Below are positions 12,004-22,445 of a DNA stretch of 64,000 nt, one piece after another. The notes below the pieces were generated by a model. The model did not search any database and had not been told where the DNA came from. It saw only the letters and a list, made by a program, of their open reading frames with translations. The translations under genes and the position numbers were made by a program. Source of the DNA: Bacteroidales bacterium (GTDB taxonomy: Bacteria > Bacteroidota > Bacteroidia > Bacteroidales > P3); the NCBI GenBank assembly GCA_024685285.1, contig JAIKVZ010000018.1, forward strand, positions 1 to 64,000. The letters run 5' to 3'. The first letter of the stretch is position 1; each line of letters opens with the position of its first letter.

Positions 12004-14282
12004 TTTTTATTAATGTCTTGGTATAAGAAACTGTGCAAATCGGTCCGTATGTTCATCTTGGCCAGTTTGTTGGGAGTGGCTATGGGATGAACGCGGTTTG
12101 AAAGGAATACGAAAACAAGTTCGTTCTTTGGGTCTGCCCACGCCATGGTGCCGGTGAATCCGGTGTGGCCGAACGACTCTTGCGAAGCTTCCGGTGCCGG
12201 CGTCGAGGCAGTGCTGGGTTTGAATGTCACCTTGTCGAAGCCGAGCGCGCGACGGTTGTCGAGATTGACGTAATGGCGTGAGGTGAAGGTGTCGACTATG
12301 GCACTGCTGATGTATCGGTGGCCATCAAGTTCGCCGCCGTTAAGCAACATCTGCATTATCAAAGCCACCTCTTCGGCTGTAGAGAATAGACCGGCGTGCC
12401 CCGACACTCCGCCAAGGGCGTATGCGTTTGGGTCATGCACATAGCCCCGGATTACACCACGTAATGTATCGATTTCGGTTGGTGCAATACGTTCAATATC
12501 AACTCCTTTTGATATTGGATTAAAGTGGGTGCTCTGTAATCCCATGGGAATATAAAAATGGCGTTCAACGTACATGTCAAGTGGCATTCCTGTCACTTTC
12601 TCGACCAAATCGCTCAACAGGATGAACCCGAGGTCACTGTATAGATATTTGCGAGCCGAGTTGAGCTTGCTTTCTGCTATGAGCTGAAAGATAGAGTCTC
12701 GGTTAGAGGTTCGTTGCCAATATGAGTCAAACGCTTTGAGGCGTGCAATGTGGCTCATGGCCTCTCTGATTGTAATCTTCTCTTTGTCAGTATTTTTTAG
12801 ATACGGAAGATAACGTGAGAGTGGGTCGTCGAGTTTAACTCTTCCGCCGTCAACCAATTTCATCATTGCCAATGTAGTTGCCGTGATTTTTGTAAGCGAA
12901 GCCAAGTCGTATACAGTTTGATTGGTAACACTGTCGGCATCAGCATCGTATGACAACTGTCCATATGACCGAGACATTACTAATCTGCCTTTGTGCATCA
13001 CAACAATTTGGCAGCCTGGGTAGGCTTTGCTGGCAATACCTAAATTAATTAATGAATCTATACGTCTGTCGAGGTTGATATTTAAATCGGCAATTATATC
13101 GTTACATCTCTGCAAATCTGTTATATCAGGAGCTATCAAATCGTTTAAATCAAGTTGTTTATCAACAATGAGTTCATACTTAGCTTGAAGTACTCTGCGG
13201 CAATGATAATCAATTTTATTTCTCAATACTTTGCTATTTCCGGCTGCCTGGGCAATAACACTTATAGACTTTTCAACATCTGGAGGCAACAGCAATATGT
13301 CGTTTCCAGCCTCAAGTGCCAGCAATTCACCCTGTCCATCCTTATAATCATTGGTTATACCTTTCATATCAAGACCATCCGTAATAATCAAACCATTAAA
13401 ATTCATTTTATTACGCAATAAGTCTTCAACTATTACTTGAGATAATGATGATGGACGGCTTTTATCCAATTCGTTTACCTGTAAGTGCGCTATCATTATC
13501 CCGCCAGCGTTGGCTGAAATGGCTTTACGGAACGGGTAAAGATCAATCGAGTCGATATAAGGCAGAGAATGATTTATTACTGGCAATTGCAAGTGGCTGT
13601 CTTTGTCTGTATCGCCATGTCCTGGGAAATGTTTGGCCACAGCCATAACCCCCTGACTTTGCATACCCTGAATATAACTCTCGCCGAGGCGAGCCACTTG
13701 TTCGCGGTCGGTACCAAATGAACGTGTGCCAATTACGGGGTTCTTTGGGTTGCTGTTAATATCAACCACCGGCGCAAAGTTTATGTGAACACCTATCATC
13801 TTGCATTGCCGACCTATCTCCTCCCCCATCCTATACACCAAGTCATTTGCGCCATTTTGTAACGAACCAAAAATAGCATTGCGTGGGAACGAAAAGCAGT
13901 CGGTAAGCCTCATGCCCAGTCCCCATTCGGCGTCAAGACATACTAACAAAGGTACCTTTGCCTCATGTTGAAACAGTTTGGTTAGCTCTACCTGACGTTT
14001 TGCCGTACCTGCAAAAAAGCATACCCCACCAACACCGAGTTCGTTCATCTTGGCAGAGAATTCTGCAGCTTTTGCATCGGTGAGATTAAGAGGCACACGC
14101 ACAACCATAAGCTGAGCTATTTTCTGTTCAAGTGTCAGCCCCGTCATTACTGAGTCGACCCAACTTGGTCTTGGTTTTTTGAAAATCAGACCATTTGCGT
14201 GGAATACTGGCCTGTCTTGTGCCGACATATTAACTGATAGAAAAAGAAACGTAAATATAATTGTTATTTGTCGGACCTTCAT
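12000..14282 (-). CDS. Glycoside hydrolase family 3 / beta-lactamase-like serine hydrolase fusion
   Basis: GH3 N-domain (MAVAKHFPGHGDTDKDSHLQLP, LIITDGLDMKG) followed by a serine hydrolase domain (TVYDLASLTKITAT, YSDLGFILL). Confidence 0.88.
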   Translation of the reverse strand: MKVRQITIIFTFLFLSVNMSAQDRPVFHANGLIFKKPRPSWVDSVMTGLTLEQKIAQLMVVRVPLNLTDAKAAEFSAKMNELGVGGVCFFAGTAKRQVELTKLFQHEAKVPLLVCLDAEWGLGMRLTDCFSFPRNAIFGSLQNGANDLVYRMGEEIGRQCKMIGVHINFAPVVDINSNPKNPVIGTRSFGTDREQVARLGESYIQGMQSQGVMAVAKHFPGHGDTDKDSHLQLPVINHSLPYIDSIDLYPFRKAISANAGGIMIAHLQVNELDKSRPSSLSQVIVEDLLRNKMNFNGLIITDGLDMKGITNDYKDGQGELLALEAGNDILLLPPDVEKSISVIAQAAGNSKVLRNKIDYHCRRVLQAKYELIVDKQLDLNDLIAPDITDLQRCNDIIADLNINLDRRIDSLINLGIASKAYPGCQIVVMHKGRLVMSRSYGQLSYDADADSVTNQTVYDLASLTKITATTLAMMKLVDGGRVKLDDPLSRYLPYLKNTDKEKITIREAMSHIARLKAFDSYWQRTSNRDSIFQLIAESKLNSARKYLYSDLGFILLSDLVEKVTGMPLDMYVERHFYIPMGLQSTHFNPISKGVDIERIAPTEIDTLRGVIRGYVHDPNAYALGGVSGHAGLFSTAEEVALIMQMLLNGGELDGHRYISSAIVDTFTSRHYVNLDNRRALGFDKVTFKPSTASTPAPEASQESFGHTGFTGTMAWADPKNELVFVFLSNRVHPIATPNKLAKMNIRTDLHSFLYQDINKK

Positions 14283-14866
14283 GATCTTGCCAATATTTGA
14301 GAGTTAATATATTTTACTTGACGTGCACGAGGATTGCCCTCATAATTTAGCACTATGTAATCGGCTTTATACAAAGTTTCCTCTGCCGGCATTTGGTTCT
14401 TAATGCGTTGTTCTACCTGTTGCCTTGTTGAGCTGTCACGCAATACAGTTCGTGTTATACGTTCATCACGGCTCAAGTACACTGCAACAACACAATCCAT
14501 CATCTTGTCATAACCATATTCATAAAGTATTGCAGATTCAAAAACAACATACCTGGCTGAGGTATTCTGCTTGCAAAACAGGTCGAAATCGGACATGACC
14601 TTAGGATGTATCAGTGCAGTTAGTTTATCAAGCAAGGTGCTGTCATTAAACACCTTGGCGGCAATCTGTTGCTTGTTTGCAGTACCGTCGGCATTAATAA
14701 TGCTGTTGCCCAATAGCCCACATAGCTGTTTCAGAAAGTCGTAATCTTGATAATAGCTTGCGGCAACTGTGTCGGCAGAAAAAACAGGAATGCATAGTCT
14801 CTCAAACTCTTTGAGTACTGTGGTTTTGCCCGAACCGATGCCCCCTGTCAACCCTACCCGTATCAT
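14279..14866 (-). CDS. coaE: Dephospho-CoA kinase
   Basis: MIRVGLTGGIGSGKTTVLKEFERL...PVFSADTVA. Confidence 0.92.
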   Translation of the reverse strand: MIRVGLTGGIGSGKTTVLKEFERLCIPVFSADTVAASYYQDYDFLKQLCGLLGNSIINADGTANKQQIAAKVFNDSTLLDKLTALIHPKVMSDFDLFCKQNTSARYVVFESAILYEYGYDKMMDCVVAVYLSRDERITRTVLRDSSTRQQVEQRIKNQMPAEETLYKADYIVLNYEGNPRARQVKYINSQILARS

Positions 14867-15825
14867 TTTATCAAGATATATTGAATTTCAGACGGTGAAA
14901 TTCTCTTTATGCGCGAGTTTGCTGGAAATGAAGAGAGACGCACCTTCAAGACCGGCTGTTCCTGTTCTATATCGTTGAAATCGACCTCTGCCCTGTAGTC
15001 ACTTTCAGTGTATTTTGAATATGAACCTTGTGGTACCCATACGATAATATCAACATTTGATGGGTAGAGCTTGATATTGGTCTCTGAATCAGCACCTGAA
15101 ACCTCAACTGGTATTGTGAGCTTCTTTTCCGTATATGGCTCGACAGGAATGGTTACATATATTTCCTCAACATCGGGCTTCAGATCTTGATATTCAAGCC
15201 ATGTTGGCTTCAATTTGACCTTGAAGGTACTATTGGCTGAAATGTTGCCAATCTGCAGGGGCTCAACTTCAAGTCTATTGATTTGCGACAGAGACTGCTC
15301 TGAACCATATAGAGTCACCGAGTCCGGCGAAATACTTGGGGTTCCTGCCAAACCGATTTGTTCAGCGAAAGAAAAATCTAAACCGACTATACTTGGCTTA
15401 ATCCTTTTACTTGCCATGGGCTTGAGCACTATGCGCAATGAGTCCTTGGCACTTGTTGGTGGTGACATTAACCTATAGCCGAGTTGTAATGCAATTGTAT
15501 CGACAACTGACTTGACCTCAATAGAACTTTTGCCACCATAAAATGTTTTCACATTAATTGACGCCTTTGCCTGCCGACCTATTATTAAGTCGCGTAGTGC
15601 GGTATAGCCATTTAAATCGAGGTTTAGGTATAATATTGTATCAGCCTGTACAATGGTATATTTAGCTTCATCAAAACCAGTATAGTCAATATTTACCTTT
15701 ACGGTGTAATTTTTTACTTCTGACAATGATACAAGCGTCCATACAATAGCCGTGACAAGCAATATCACAATAAATGCTCTGTAAGAGCGCAGAACCGATA
15801 TTACTCTATGCCACCCCCCACTCAT
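14863..15825 (-). CDS. YbbR-like domain protein (CdaR-like)
   Basis: Single N-terminal TM and YbbR-like repeats; position between coaE and yajC. Confidence 0.7.
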   Translation of the reverse strand: MSGGWHRVISVLRSYRAFIVILLVTAIVWTLVSLSEVKNYTVKVNIDYTGFDEAKYTIVQADTILYLNLDLNGYTALRDLIIGRQAKASINVKTFYGGKSSIEVKSVVDTIALQLGYRLMSPPTSAKDSLRIVLKPMASKRIKPSIVGLDFSFAEQIGLAGTPSISPDSVTLYGSEQSLSQINRLEVEPLQIGNISANSTFKVKLKPTWLEYQDLKPDVEEIYVTIPVEPYTEKKLTIPVEVSGADSETNIKLYPSNVDIIVWVPQGSYSKYTESDYRAEVDFNDIEQEQPVLKVRLSSFPANSRIKRISPSEIQYILIK

Positions 15826-15834
15826 TGTTCGACT

Positions 15835-16146
15835 TTACTTTTTTTCTGCTTTAGTCTCAGGTACTGGCTGAACCATATTCTTCTCGACGGTAAGTAATAC
15901 GCCGTTGGATACCTCAACTTCTATGGTGGTGTCGTTGACTTGGTTTACTTTGCCATAAATGCCACCCGAGAAAACCACGCGGTCGCCTTTCTTGAGAGAC
16001 TCTCTGAATTTCTGTTCCTCTTTGGCTTTCTTTTGTTGCGGGCGAATCATTAATAGCCACATTAGGACGACCAAAAGTATCATCCAAATCCACATCGAGC
16101 CACCGCCTTTGGGTGCTGCTTCTTGCAATAAAATTAATAAGTTCAT
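15835..16146 (-). CDS. yajC: Preprotein translocase subunit YajC
   Basis: WMILLVVLMWLLMIRPQQKKAKEEQKFRESLKKGDRVVFSGGIYGKV. Confidence 0.93.
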   Translation of the reverse strand: MNLLILLQEAAPKGGGSMWIWMILLVVLMWLLMIRPQQKKAKEEQKFRESLKKGDRVVFSGGIYGKVNQVNDTTIEVEVSNGVLLTVEKNMVQPVPETKAEKK

Positions 16147-16173
16147 TTTTCCTTGGTTTTAGAATTTTCTTTA

Positions 16174-16623
16174 TTACATACCGACTTGTGCGGTAATTAT
16201 GAGTTTGTTTCTTGCTGGTTGTGTGTTCGCAACAACAGTGACCTCCTGATACTGCTGGCCACTTTTGCCGGCGGAACGGAACGATACAGTTATGTAGCCG
16301 TCGGCGCCTGGGGCAATGCGACCAGTGGGATAGTCCGCCACAGTGCAACCACAGGAGGCAGAGCAATTCGAGATAATAAGGTCTGCGTTGCCAGTATTGC
16401 GGAAATGAAAACTGTATGCAATGTTTTCGCCAGCAGTTAGGCGACCAAAGTCATGCTTGTTTTGATCGAAAGACAGTACCGGCATCTTTACATTTTCATT
16501 ATAACCCTCAGCAGAGCAAGGGTTATTAATGAGGTCCACGTCAACATCGCTTTTGTTCTTGTGTGTACAGCCGACAGTGGCAAGAGTTAGCAAGACAAGG
16601 ATTATGGTCAACCGTTTCATCAT
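16174..16623 (-). CDS. DUF1573 domain-containing lipoprotein
   Basis: Lipobox LATVGC; HDFGRLTAGENIAYSFHFRNTGNADLIISNCSASCGCTVADYP. Confidence 0.85.
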   Translation of the reverse strand: MMKRLTIILVLLTLATVGCTHKNKSDVDVDLINNPCSAEGYNENVKMPVLSFDQNKHDFGRLTAGENIAYSFHFRNTGNADLIISNCSASCGCTVADYPTGRIAPGADGYITVSFRSAGKSGQQYQEVTVVANTQPARNKLIITAQVGM

Positions 16624-17600
16624 CAGTCCTCTTGATTAATTAACGACTCGTCAAACAGGCCTCGGCCAGATTTGTTTATACGACCGGCAGCTCGTAACTC
16701 TATTATAATTCTATCAAGTATGCCGTTGATGAAAAGTTTGCTGCGGTCGGTGCTATATTCTTTTGAGAGTTCAATACATTCATCGACAGTTACACGTTCC
16801 GGTATCGATGGGCAGGTTGTGAATTCGGCAATGGCAATGTTAATGATGATGATATCCATTGGAGATACTCGCTCATAATCCCATCCTTGCAAATGTTTCT
16901 TGATAAGCTGCTCGCATTCGGCCCTGCCAGCCAATGTGTCATGCAGCAGCTGTTTTGCAAATTGGTAGTCGGCAGAGTCTTTCTCTTCACGATTGTCGCA
17001 CATCAACGGCCACGGCGAATCCTCTGTGAATGTATCTTCGCTCAATGTCTTCAACATCATGAAGTTGTACTGTGCCACCTGGTCGAAATCGTCGTCCCAC
17101 AACAGGCTACGCTCTGCTATTGCAGATCGCAAGCCTTCGTCGTTGACAAGGAATCGAAAATATTGCAATACCTGCGACTTTGTATTCTCAAAATCGTGTT
17201 CCTCTACGTTGAGCGCCTTATATGCATCTATGTCGCGGAAAGTGAAAAAGGCTTTGCGAAACAGACCGTCGTGAACCTCCCAATTGATTTTGCATCGATC
17301 AATCAACTTATGCAGCTCATAGTTGTCTGCCAAACGGTGCAAAAACGGATTGTCAGTCAGGTCAGTGTTGTCAGAATAGTCTTGACCATCCGGCAGAAGT
17401 TTGTGCGAACCGTCAATGACAATCTGGCCAGCAACAGCCAACCCATGAAGCAGCATTGAAATCTGCACCACGCCCAAATCGTTGAGCTTTAAAATGTTGT
17501 CATCAAACTCCTTCTCTGATGTCTGAGGGTCTTTCTCCCCGAACTGGTTGGCATAGACGGCCTGAAGTACTTTGCTTCTGAGAAAATGTCGGCTGAGCAT
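16623..17600 (-). CDS. nusB: Transcription antitermination factor NusB
   Basis: MLSRHFLRSKVLQAVYA start and C-terminal NusB domain (PSIPERVTVDECIELSKEYSTDRSKLFINGILDRI). Confidence 0.85.
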   Translation of the reverse strand: MLSRHFLRSKVLQAVYANQFGEKDPQTSEKEFDDNILKLNDLGVVQISMLLHGLAVAGQIVIDGSHKLLPDGQDYSDNTDLTDNPFLHRLADNYELHKLIDRCKINWEVHDGLFRKAFFTFRDIDAYKALNVEEHDFENTKSQVLQYFRFLVNDEGLRSAIAERSLLWDDDFDQVAQYNFMMLKTLSEDTFTEDSPWPLMCDNREEKDSADYQFAKQLLHDTLAGRAECEQLIKKHLQGWDYERVSPMDIIIINIAIAEFTTCPSIPERVTVDECIELSKEYSTDRSKLFINGILDRIIIELRAAGRINKSGRGLFDESLINQED

Positions 17601-17617
17601 AGTTTTTGATGAGTTGT

Positions 17618-20506
17618 TTAACAGACGATATTGATTATCTTTTTAGGTACAAAGATTACTTTTTTGGGCTCAGCACCGGCCAGCCATTTCTGGCCGTCAG
17701 GGCTTGCGAGCACAGCGGCCAGGGCGTCAGCTTGCTGGGCGGTGGCCGGCAGGTCTAAGGTGAAGCGCATCTTACCGTTGAACGACACAGGATAGGTGAA
17801 AGTGTCCTCAACAAGATACTTCTCGTCGTATGCGGGCCACTCGGCGTCGCAAACAGTGCCGTCGTGACCTATGCGGTGCCATAGTTCTTCGGCGATGTGA
17901 GGGGCAAACGGGGCTATAAGGACCACCAACGGTTCGAGAACTGACATTTTGTCAGTTTTGGCACCTGTGAGGTCATTGGCACAGATCATGAAGGTGGAAA
18001 CTGCGGTGTTGAACGAGAACCGCTCAATGTCATCGGTCACCTTCTTTATGGTCTGGTGCAATATCTTGAGCTCTTCCTTTGTCGGAGCGTTCTGATTATT
18101 ACCATTCAGGCTGTTGTCGAACAGTTTCCAGAACTTTTTGAGGAAGCGGAACACGCCCTCGATACCGTTGGTGTCCCATGGTTTGGCCTGCTCAACCGGG
18201 CCGAGGAACATCTCATACAGGCGCAGCGTGTCGGCTCCGTAGCGTGCCACAAGGTCGTCGGGATTCTGAACGTTGAACATTGATTTCGACATCTTCTCAA
18301 TCTCCCAGCCGCAAATGTATTTACCGTCTTCGAGCTCAAAACGTGCGTCTTTGAACTCGGGACGCCACTGGCGGAAACGCTCGATGTCGAGAACATCATT
18401 GTCAACAATATTAATGTCGACATGGATTGGCACGGTTTTTGCAGGACGATCTTTGACGTTCTTTGAAATAAAGAGGTTGTTGTCAGTTTTGGATCGGAAG
18501 ACGAAATTTGATCGACCCTGTATCATGCCCTGGTTTACCAAGCGGTCAAAAGGCTCGTCGTTGACGGCCATGCCGAGGTCGAAGAGGAATTTATTCCAAA
18601 AACGGGCATAGATGAGGTGGCCTGTGCCATGCTCGGCGCCACCAACGTAAAGATCCACCTTCTGCCAATATTCTACAGCCTCTTTTGCGAAGTAGGCATT
18701 GTTGTTGTGAGGGTCCATGTAGCGCAGATAGTATCCGCTCGAACCGGCAAAGCCGGGCATGGTGCTGAGCTCGAGCGGGAAAACTGTCTGATGATCAATC
18801 CGCGATGTTTCAACAACACATTTATTTTTTTCATCCCAACCCCAGCGTACAGCATGACCCAGCGGGGGTTCGCCAGTGGCAGTGGGCTTGAAGTCGCTCA
18901 CCTCTGGCAGCTCCAGTGGCAGGCACTCCTCGGGCAGGGTGCATGGGTAACCGTTTTTGTAGTATATTGGGAAAGGCTCACCCCAGTAGCGTTGACGGCT
19001 GAATATGGCATCGCGCAGGCGGTAGTTGACGGTGCGGCGGCCAATACCCATCTCCTCAATCCGGTCTATCACGGCGGCCATGGCGTCTTTGACCTTCATA
19101 CCGCTCACAAAGCCGCTGTTCACCGAGTAGCCGCTCTTGCTGTCGAGGCTCTCTTCCCACGTTGCAGGGTCGCTCACCTCGTTGGGGGTCGGAGCCACCA
19201 CCTGGCGAATAGGCAGGCCAAAATGGCGTGCAAAGGCAAAGTCGCGACTGTCGTGTGCCGGCACCGCCATAATGGCGCCGGTTCCATAGCCGGCCAGCAC
19301 ATATTCGGAAACCCAGATAGGTATGCGTTCCTCGGTCAGCGGGTTGACGGCATAGGCACCGGTAAAGACACCGCTAACCTTCTTTACCTCGGCCTGACGC
19401 TCGCGTTCACTGCGGTTCTTGGCCCAAGTAACATAGTCCTGCACCTGCTGGCGCTGTTCGGGAGTTGTTATCTGGTCGATGAGTTCATGCTCTGGACATA
19501 GCACCATAAAGGTGACGCCGAAAATGGTGTCGGGACGGGTGGTGAAAATCTCGAAACTCGGCACCGGCTGCGGGTCGAACTGCGGCATATACACCTGTGC
19601 GCCCGGCAGCACGTTTTCGTTGCTCTTTACATCGAGCGGGAACCACACCGCTGCGCCCTCGCTGCGGCCAATCCAGTTGCGCTGAATCTCCTTGAGCGAG
19701 TCGCTCCATTGCAGGCTGTCGAGCCCTTTGGCCAAACGCTCGGCGTATGCGGTGATGCGCAGGCTCCACTGGCGCATAAGTTTGCGCTCCACGGGGTAGC
19801 CGCCGCGCACGCTGAGGCCGCCAACCACCTCGTCGTTGGCCAGCACGGTGCCCAACTCGGCGCACCAGTTCACCGGTATGTCGGCCAAGTAGGCCAGGCG
19901 GTAGTTCATCAGCACCTGCTGGCGCTTGGGTTCGTCCCACGAGTTCCACTCGTCGGCCGTGAAGTCCATAGGCTCGGTGCAGGCGGCATCGAGGTCCTCG
20001 GTACCCTGTTTGGCAAAACGCTCCACAAGGGCGGTAACGGGCATGGCCTTGTCGGCGGTGTTGTCATAGTAGCTGTTGAAGAGTTGAATGAAGGTCCACT
20101 GCGTCCACTTGTAGTATTCGGGGTCGCAGGTGCGCACCTCGCGGCTCCAGTCAAAGCTGAAACCTATCTTGTCCAACTGCTCGCGGTAGCGGGCAATATT
20201 CTGCTCGGTGGTCTTGGCCGGATGCTGGCCGGTCTGAATGGCGTACTGCTCGGCCGGCAATCCGTAGGCGTCGTAGCCCATGGGGTGCAGCACATTGTAG
20301 CCGCGCAGCCGTTTGTAGCGGGCATAGATGTCGCTGGCTATGTAGCCCAATGGGTGGCCCACATGGAGGCCGGCACCCGACGGGTACGGGAACATATCAA
20401 GCACATAAAAATGCGGTTTGGTGCCGCCGTTGCACACCTTGTAGGTCTGGTTTTCGCGCCACCAGGCCTGCCATTTAGCCTCTAACTCGTTGAAACTGTA
20501 TTCCAT
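17618..20506 (-). CDS. leuS: Leucyl-tRNA synthetase
   Basis: [37 protein letters not shown]; likely start [13 protein letters not shown]. Confidence 0.95.
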   Translation of the reverse strand: MEYSFNELEAKWQAWWRENQTYKVCNGGTKPHFYVLDMFPYPSGAGLHVGHPLGYIASDIYARYKRLRGYNVLHPMGYDAYGLPAEQYAIQTGQHPAKTTEQNIARYREQLDKIGFSFDWSREVRTCDPEYYKWTQWTFIQLFNSYYDNTADKAMPVTALVERFAKQGTEDLDAACTEPMDFTADEWNSWDEPKRQQVLMNYRLAYLADIPVNWCAELGTVLANDEVVGGLSVRGGYPVERKLMRQWSLRITAYAERLAKGLDSLQWSDSLKEIQRNWIGRSEGAAVWFPLDVKSNENVLPGAQVYMPQFDPQPVPSFEIFTTRPDTIFGVTFMVLCPEHELIDQITTPEQRQQVQDYVTWAKNRSERERQAEVKKVSGVFTGAYAVNPLTEERIPIWVSEYVLAGYGTGAIMAVPAHDSRDFAFARHFGLPIRQVVAPTPNEVSDPATWEESLDSKSGYSVNSGFVSGMKVKDAMAAVIDRIEEMGIGRRTVNYRLRDAIFSRQRYWGEPFPIYYKNGYPCTLPEECLPLELPEVSDFKPTATGEPPLGHAVRWGWDEKNKCVVETSRIDHQTVFPLELSTMPGFAGSSGYYLRYMDPHNNNAYFAKEAVEYWQKVDLYVGGAEHGTGHLIYARFWNKFLFDLGMAVNDEPFDRLVNQGMIQGRSNFVFRSKTDNNLFISKNVKDRPAKTVPIHVDINIVDNDVLDIERFRQWRPEFKDARFELEDGKYICGWEIEKMSKSMFNVQNPDDLVARYGADTLRLYEMFLGPVEQAKPWDTNGIEGVFRFLKKFWKLFDNSLNGNNQNAPTKEELKILHQTIKKVTDDIERFSFNTAVSTFMICANDLTGAKTDKMSVLEPLVVLIAPFAPHIAEELWHRIGHDGTVCDAEWPAYDEKYLVEDTFTYPVSFNGKMRFTLDLPATAQQADALAAVLASPDGQKWLAGAEPKKVIFVPKKIINIVC

Positions 20507-20604
20507 TTGTCGGTAATGCAAATAGTTTTAAAAACGCAAAGATACAAAAAATAATTTGATTTTGAGCGCAGACAAAGATTTTTTGAAAAAAATGCTCCAT
20601 TTTC

Positions 20605-20635
20605 TTTGCCGTCTCGTAAAAAATACATAACTTTG
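20605..20635 (+). promoter_or_regulatory. Bacteroidota-type promoter
   Basis: TTTG (20605-20608) N19 TAACTTTG (20628-20635) upstream of ATG 20670. Confidence 0.7.
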
Positions 20636-20669
20636 CAAAATCAATCTAAACCACAACACGCGTAAAGCC

Positions 20670-21809
20670 ATGAAAAAGACATTAGTAATATTGTTGGTCG
20701 CTGCATTTGCGACGGCAGCGCATGCGCAGCACCATAATGAAACCCCGACCCTGCCGACAGAGCGGACAGACAGCTACCTCATCGACTCGGTTTCAAGATC
20801 GGTAATGTTCAGCTCAACCTGCTATTTGGGTCGCACAATTACATATGGGAACAGCCTTAATGACTATGATATATCAGTTCGCCTCGACACTGCCCCTGAG
20901 GGCTTGACTATATACGGCATTGCCATAAGTGCCGTACATTATTAACCGGGTATGCAAGGCTATAATCCAACTCAACAAGAAGATTATTGTATAGATACCT
21001 CACGCGCCAACTGGCGCTAATATACATGCCTCTACAAGCAGATTGAGGACAGCATGGTATTGGTTGCAAAAGCGGCATACAACGTATTCGACGAGCCCGA
21101 CTATCTTCTGCCGCTGTACGAGACCTATTTCGACACCGCGTATTATGTAACCGATTCGTTCTATTACGGCACAACTCAAATCAACAATACATCAATAGTT
21201 ACGGAAACAGGCAGCCATCCAATTGGCCTTATGGTATTTTATATGTTTTTGAATGAGCCATTATTACCTTTTTACCCATACGCTCCATTAAAAGTCCGTT
21301 ATAATGGATATCTTTATTCAGAATATGGTGATATTAGGCCTGCGTCAGTAGCACTATATGATACAATTTTTTGGCTCGACCGTGGAAGTATTTTAAGTAG
21401 TAATATATATATCTTGTTCCCAATACTGTCGCCAGACCCTGCGCGGACAACGCCCACGCCGGTGGACACGGTGCGCAACTATTTCGATACCACGCAGGTT
21501 GTAGACCCCTCGCAAGGTGGCGACACAGCGCAGGCTGACACCATACCCGACGGCATTGTGTCGGCGAAGCTGCTGGAGAGGTATGTCAACGTCTATCCGT
21601 CGGTGACCGATGGGGGCACGGTAAGCGTGATGTCGTCGTTCCGCCTCGAGGCCGTCGAGGTGTACGACGCCGCTGGCCGCATGGTGAGCCGCCAGCCGGC
21701 CTCGGGATTGGTTGCGGTAGTCGACGCCTCGCAGCTCCCTGCAGGCGCTTACTTGCTCAATATCAAGACAGTATCCGGCACCGCCACCAAGAAATTGGTG
21801 ATACAATGA
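20670..21809 (+). pseudogene. T9SS cargo gene with two in-frame TAA stops
   Basis: ORFs 20670-20945 and 21054-21809 share one frame; TAA at 20943-20945 and 21018-21020 interrupt an otherwise protein-like translation; C-terminal T9SS-type domain; overall length close to the intact relative at 4921-6045. Confidence 0.7.
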
Positions 21810-21860
21810 ACCCCTCCGAACAGCGGTTTTGTAACCGCGTGTAACACAGGGTATTGAATG

Positions 21861-21895
21861 GGTTAGGTTCGGGTTAAGGTCGGGTTAGGTTCGGA
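21861..21895 (-). repeat. 11-bp-period element copy 3 (convergent IGR T9SS pseudogene/GroES-like)
   Basis: C-strand: TCCGAACCTAA CCCGACCTTAA CCCGAACCTAA CC. Confidence 0.93.
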
Positions 21896-21988
21896 CAGGC
21901 CTGCTTGCAATGCGGTTTTTGGGCGGTCAAAAGCCGACCAAAGCCCCTCGGCAAGGGGTGCTTTGGCAGTGCAAAAGGCGTACTTGGA

Positions 21989-22345
21989 CTAAAATTCGTC
22001 GCGCTCGACTATCAGTATGGCGCTTTGCGGCACTATGAAATACTTCTCGCCACGGTACTTGATCTCGACGGCGCTCTTCTGCAAAAAGAGAGCCATGTCG
22101 CCCGGCTGCACCTGCAAGGGCAGGTATTTCACCTCTTGAGTCTCGCTTTTCCACTCCTCGCCATCGCTCGCTGTGGGCAGGGCGTAGCCGGGGCCGCATT
22201 TGAGTATGTAGCCCGACTGGATGTCCTCTTTGTCTTTGTATGTTGCTGGCAGGTAGAGGCCGCTCTGGGTGCGCTGCACTGCCGTGGCAGGCTTGATGAG
22301 CACGCGGTCGCCAATAACTATCAATTTATCAATATCGCTGGCCAT
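21989..22345 (-). CDS. GroES-family co-chaperonin-like protein
   Basis: IGDRVLIKPATAVQRTQSGLYLPATYKDKEDIQSGYILKCGPGY...KYFIVPQSAILIVERDEF. Confidence 0.75.
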   Translation of the reverse strand: MASDIDKLIVIGDRVLIKPATAVQRTQSGLYLPATYKDKEDIQSGYILKCGPGYALPTASDGEEWKSETQEVKYLPLQVQPGDMALFLQKSAVEIKYRGEKYFIVPQSAILIVERDEF

Positions 22346-22445
22346 AAGTCTGATTAAAATGCGCTGCAAAATTACAGCAAAAAATCGAAATACGCAAACA
22401 ATAAAAGTCAAAAATCTATAAAAGTTTCGTATATTTGCATTCGCT

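Noticed and set aside
18617-20485. Open frames antisense to leuS (294 and 258 aa)
   Set aside because: Shadow ORFs; leuS is clear on the minus strand.
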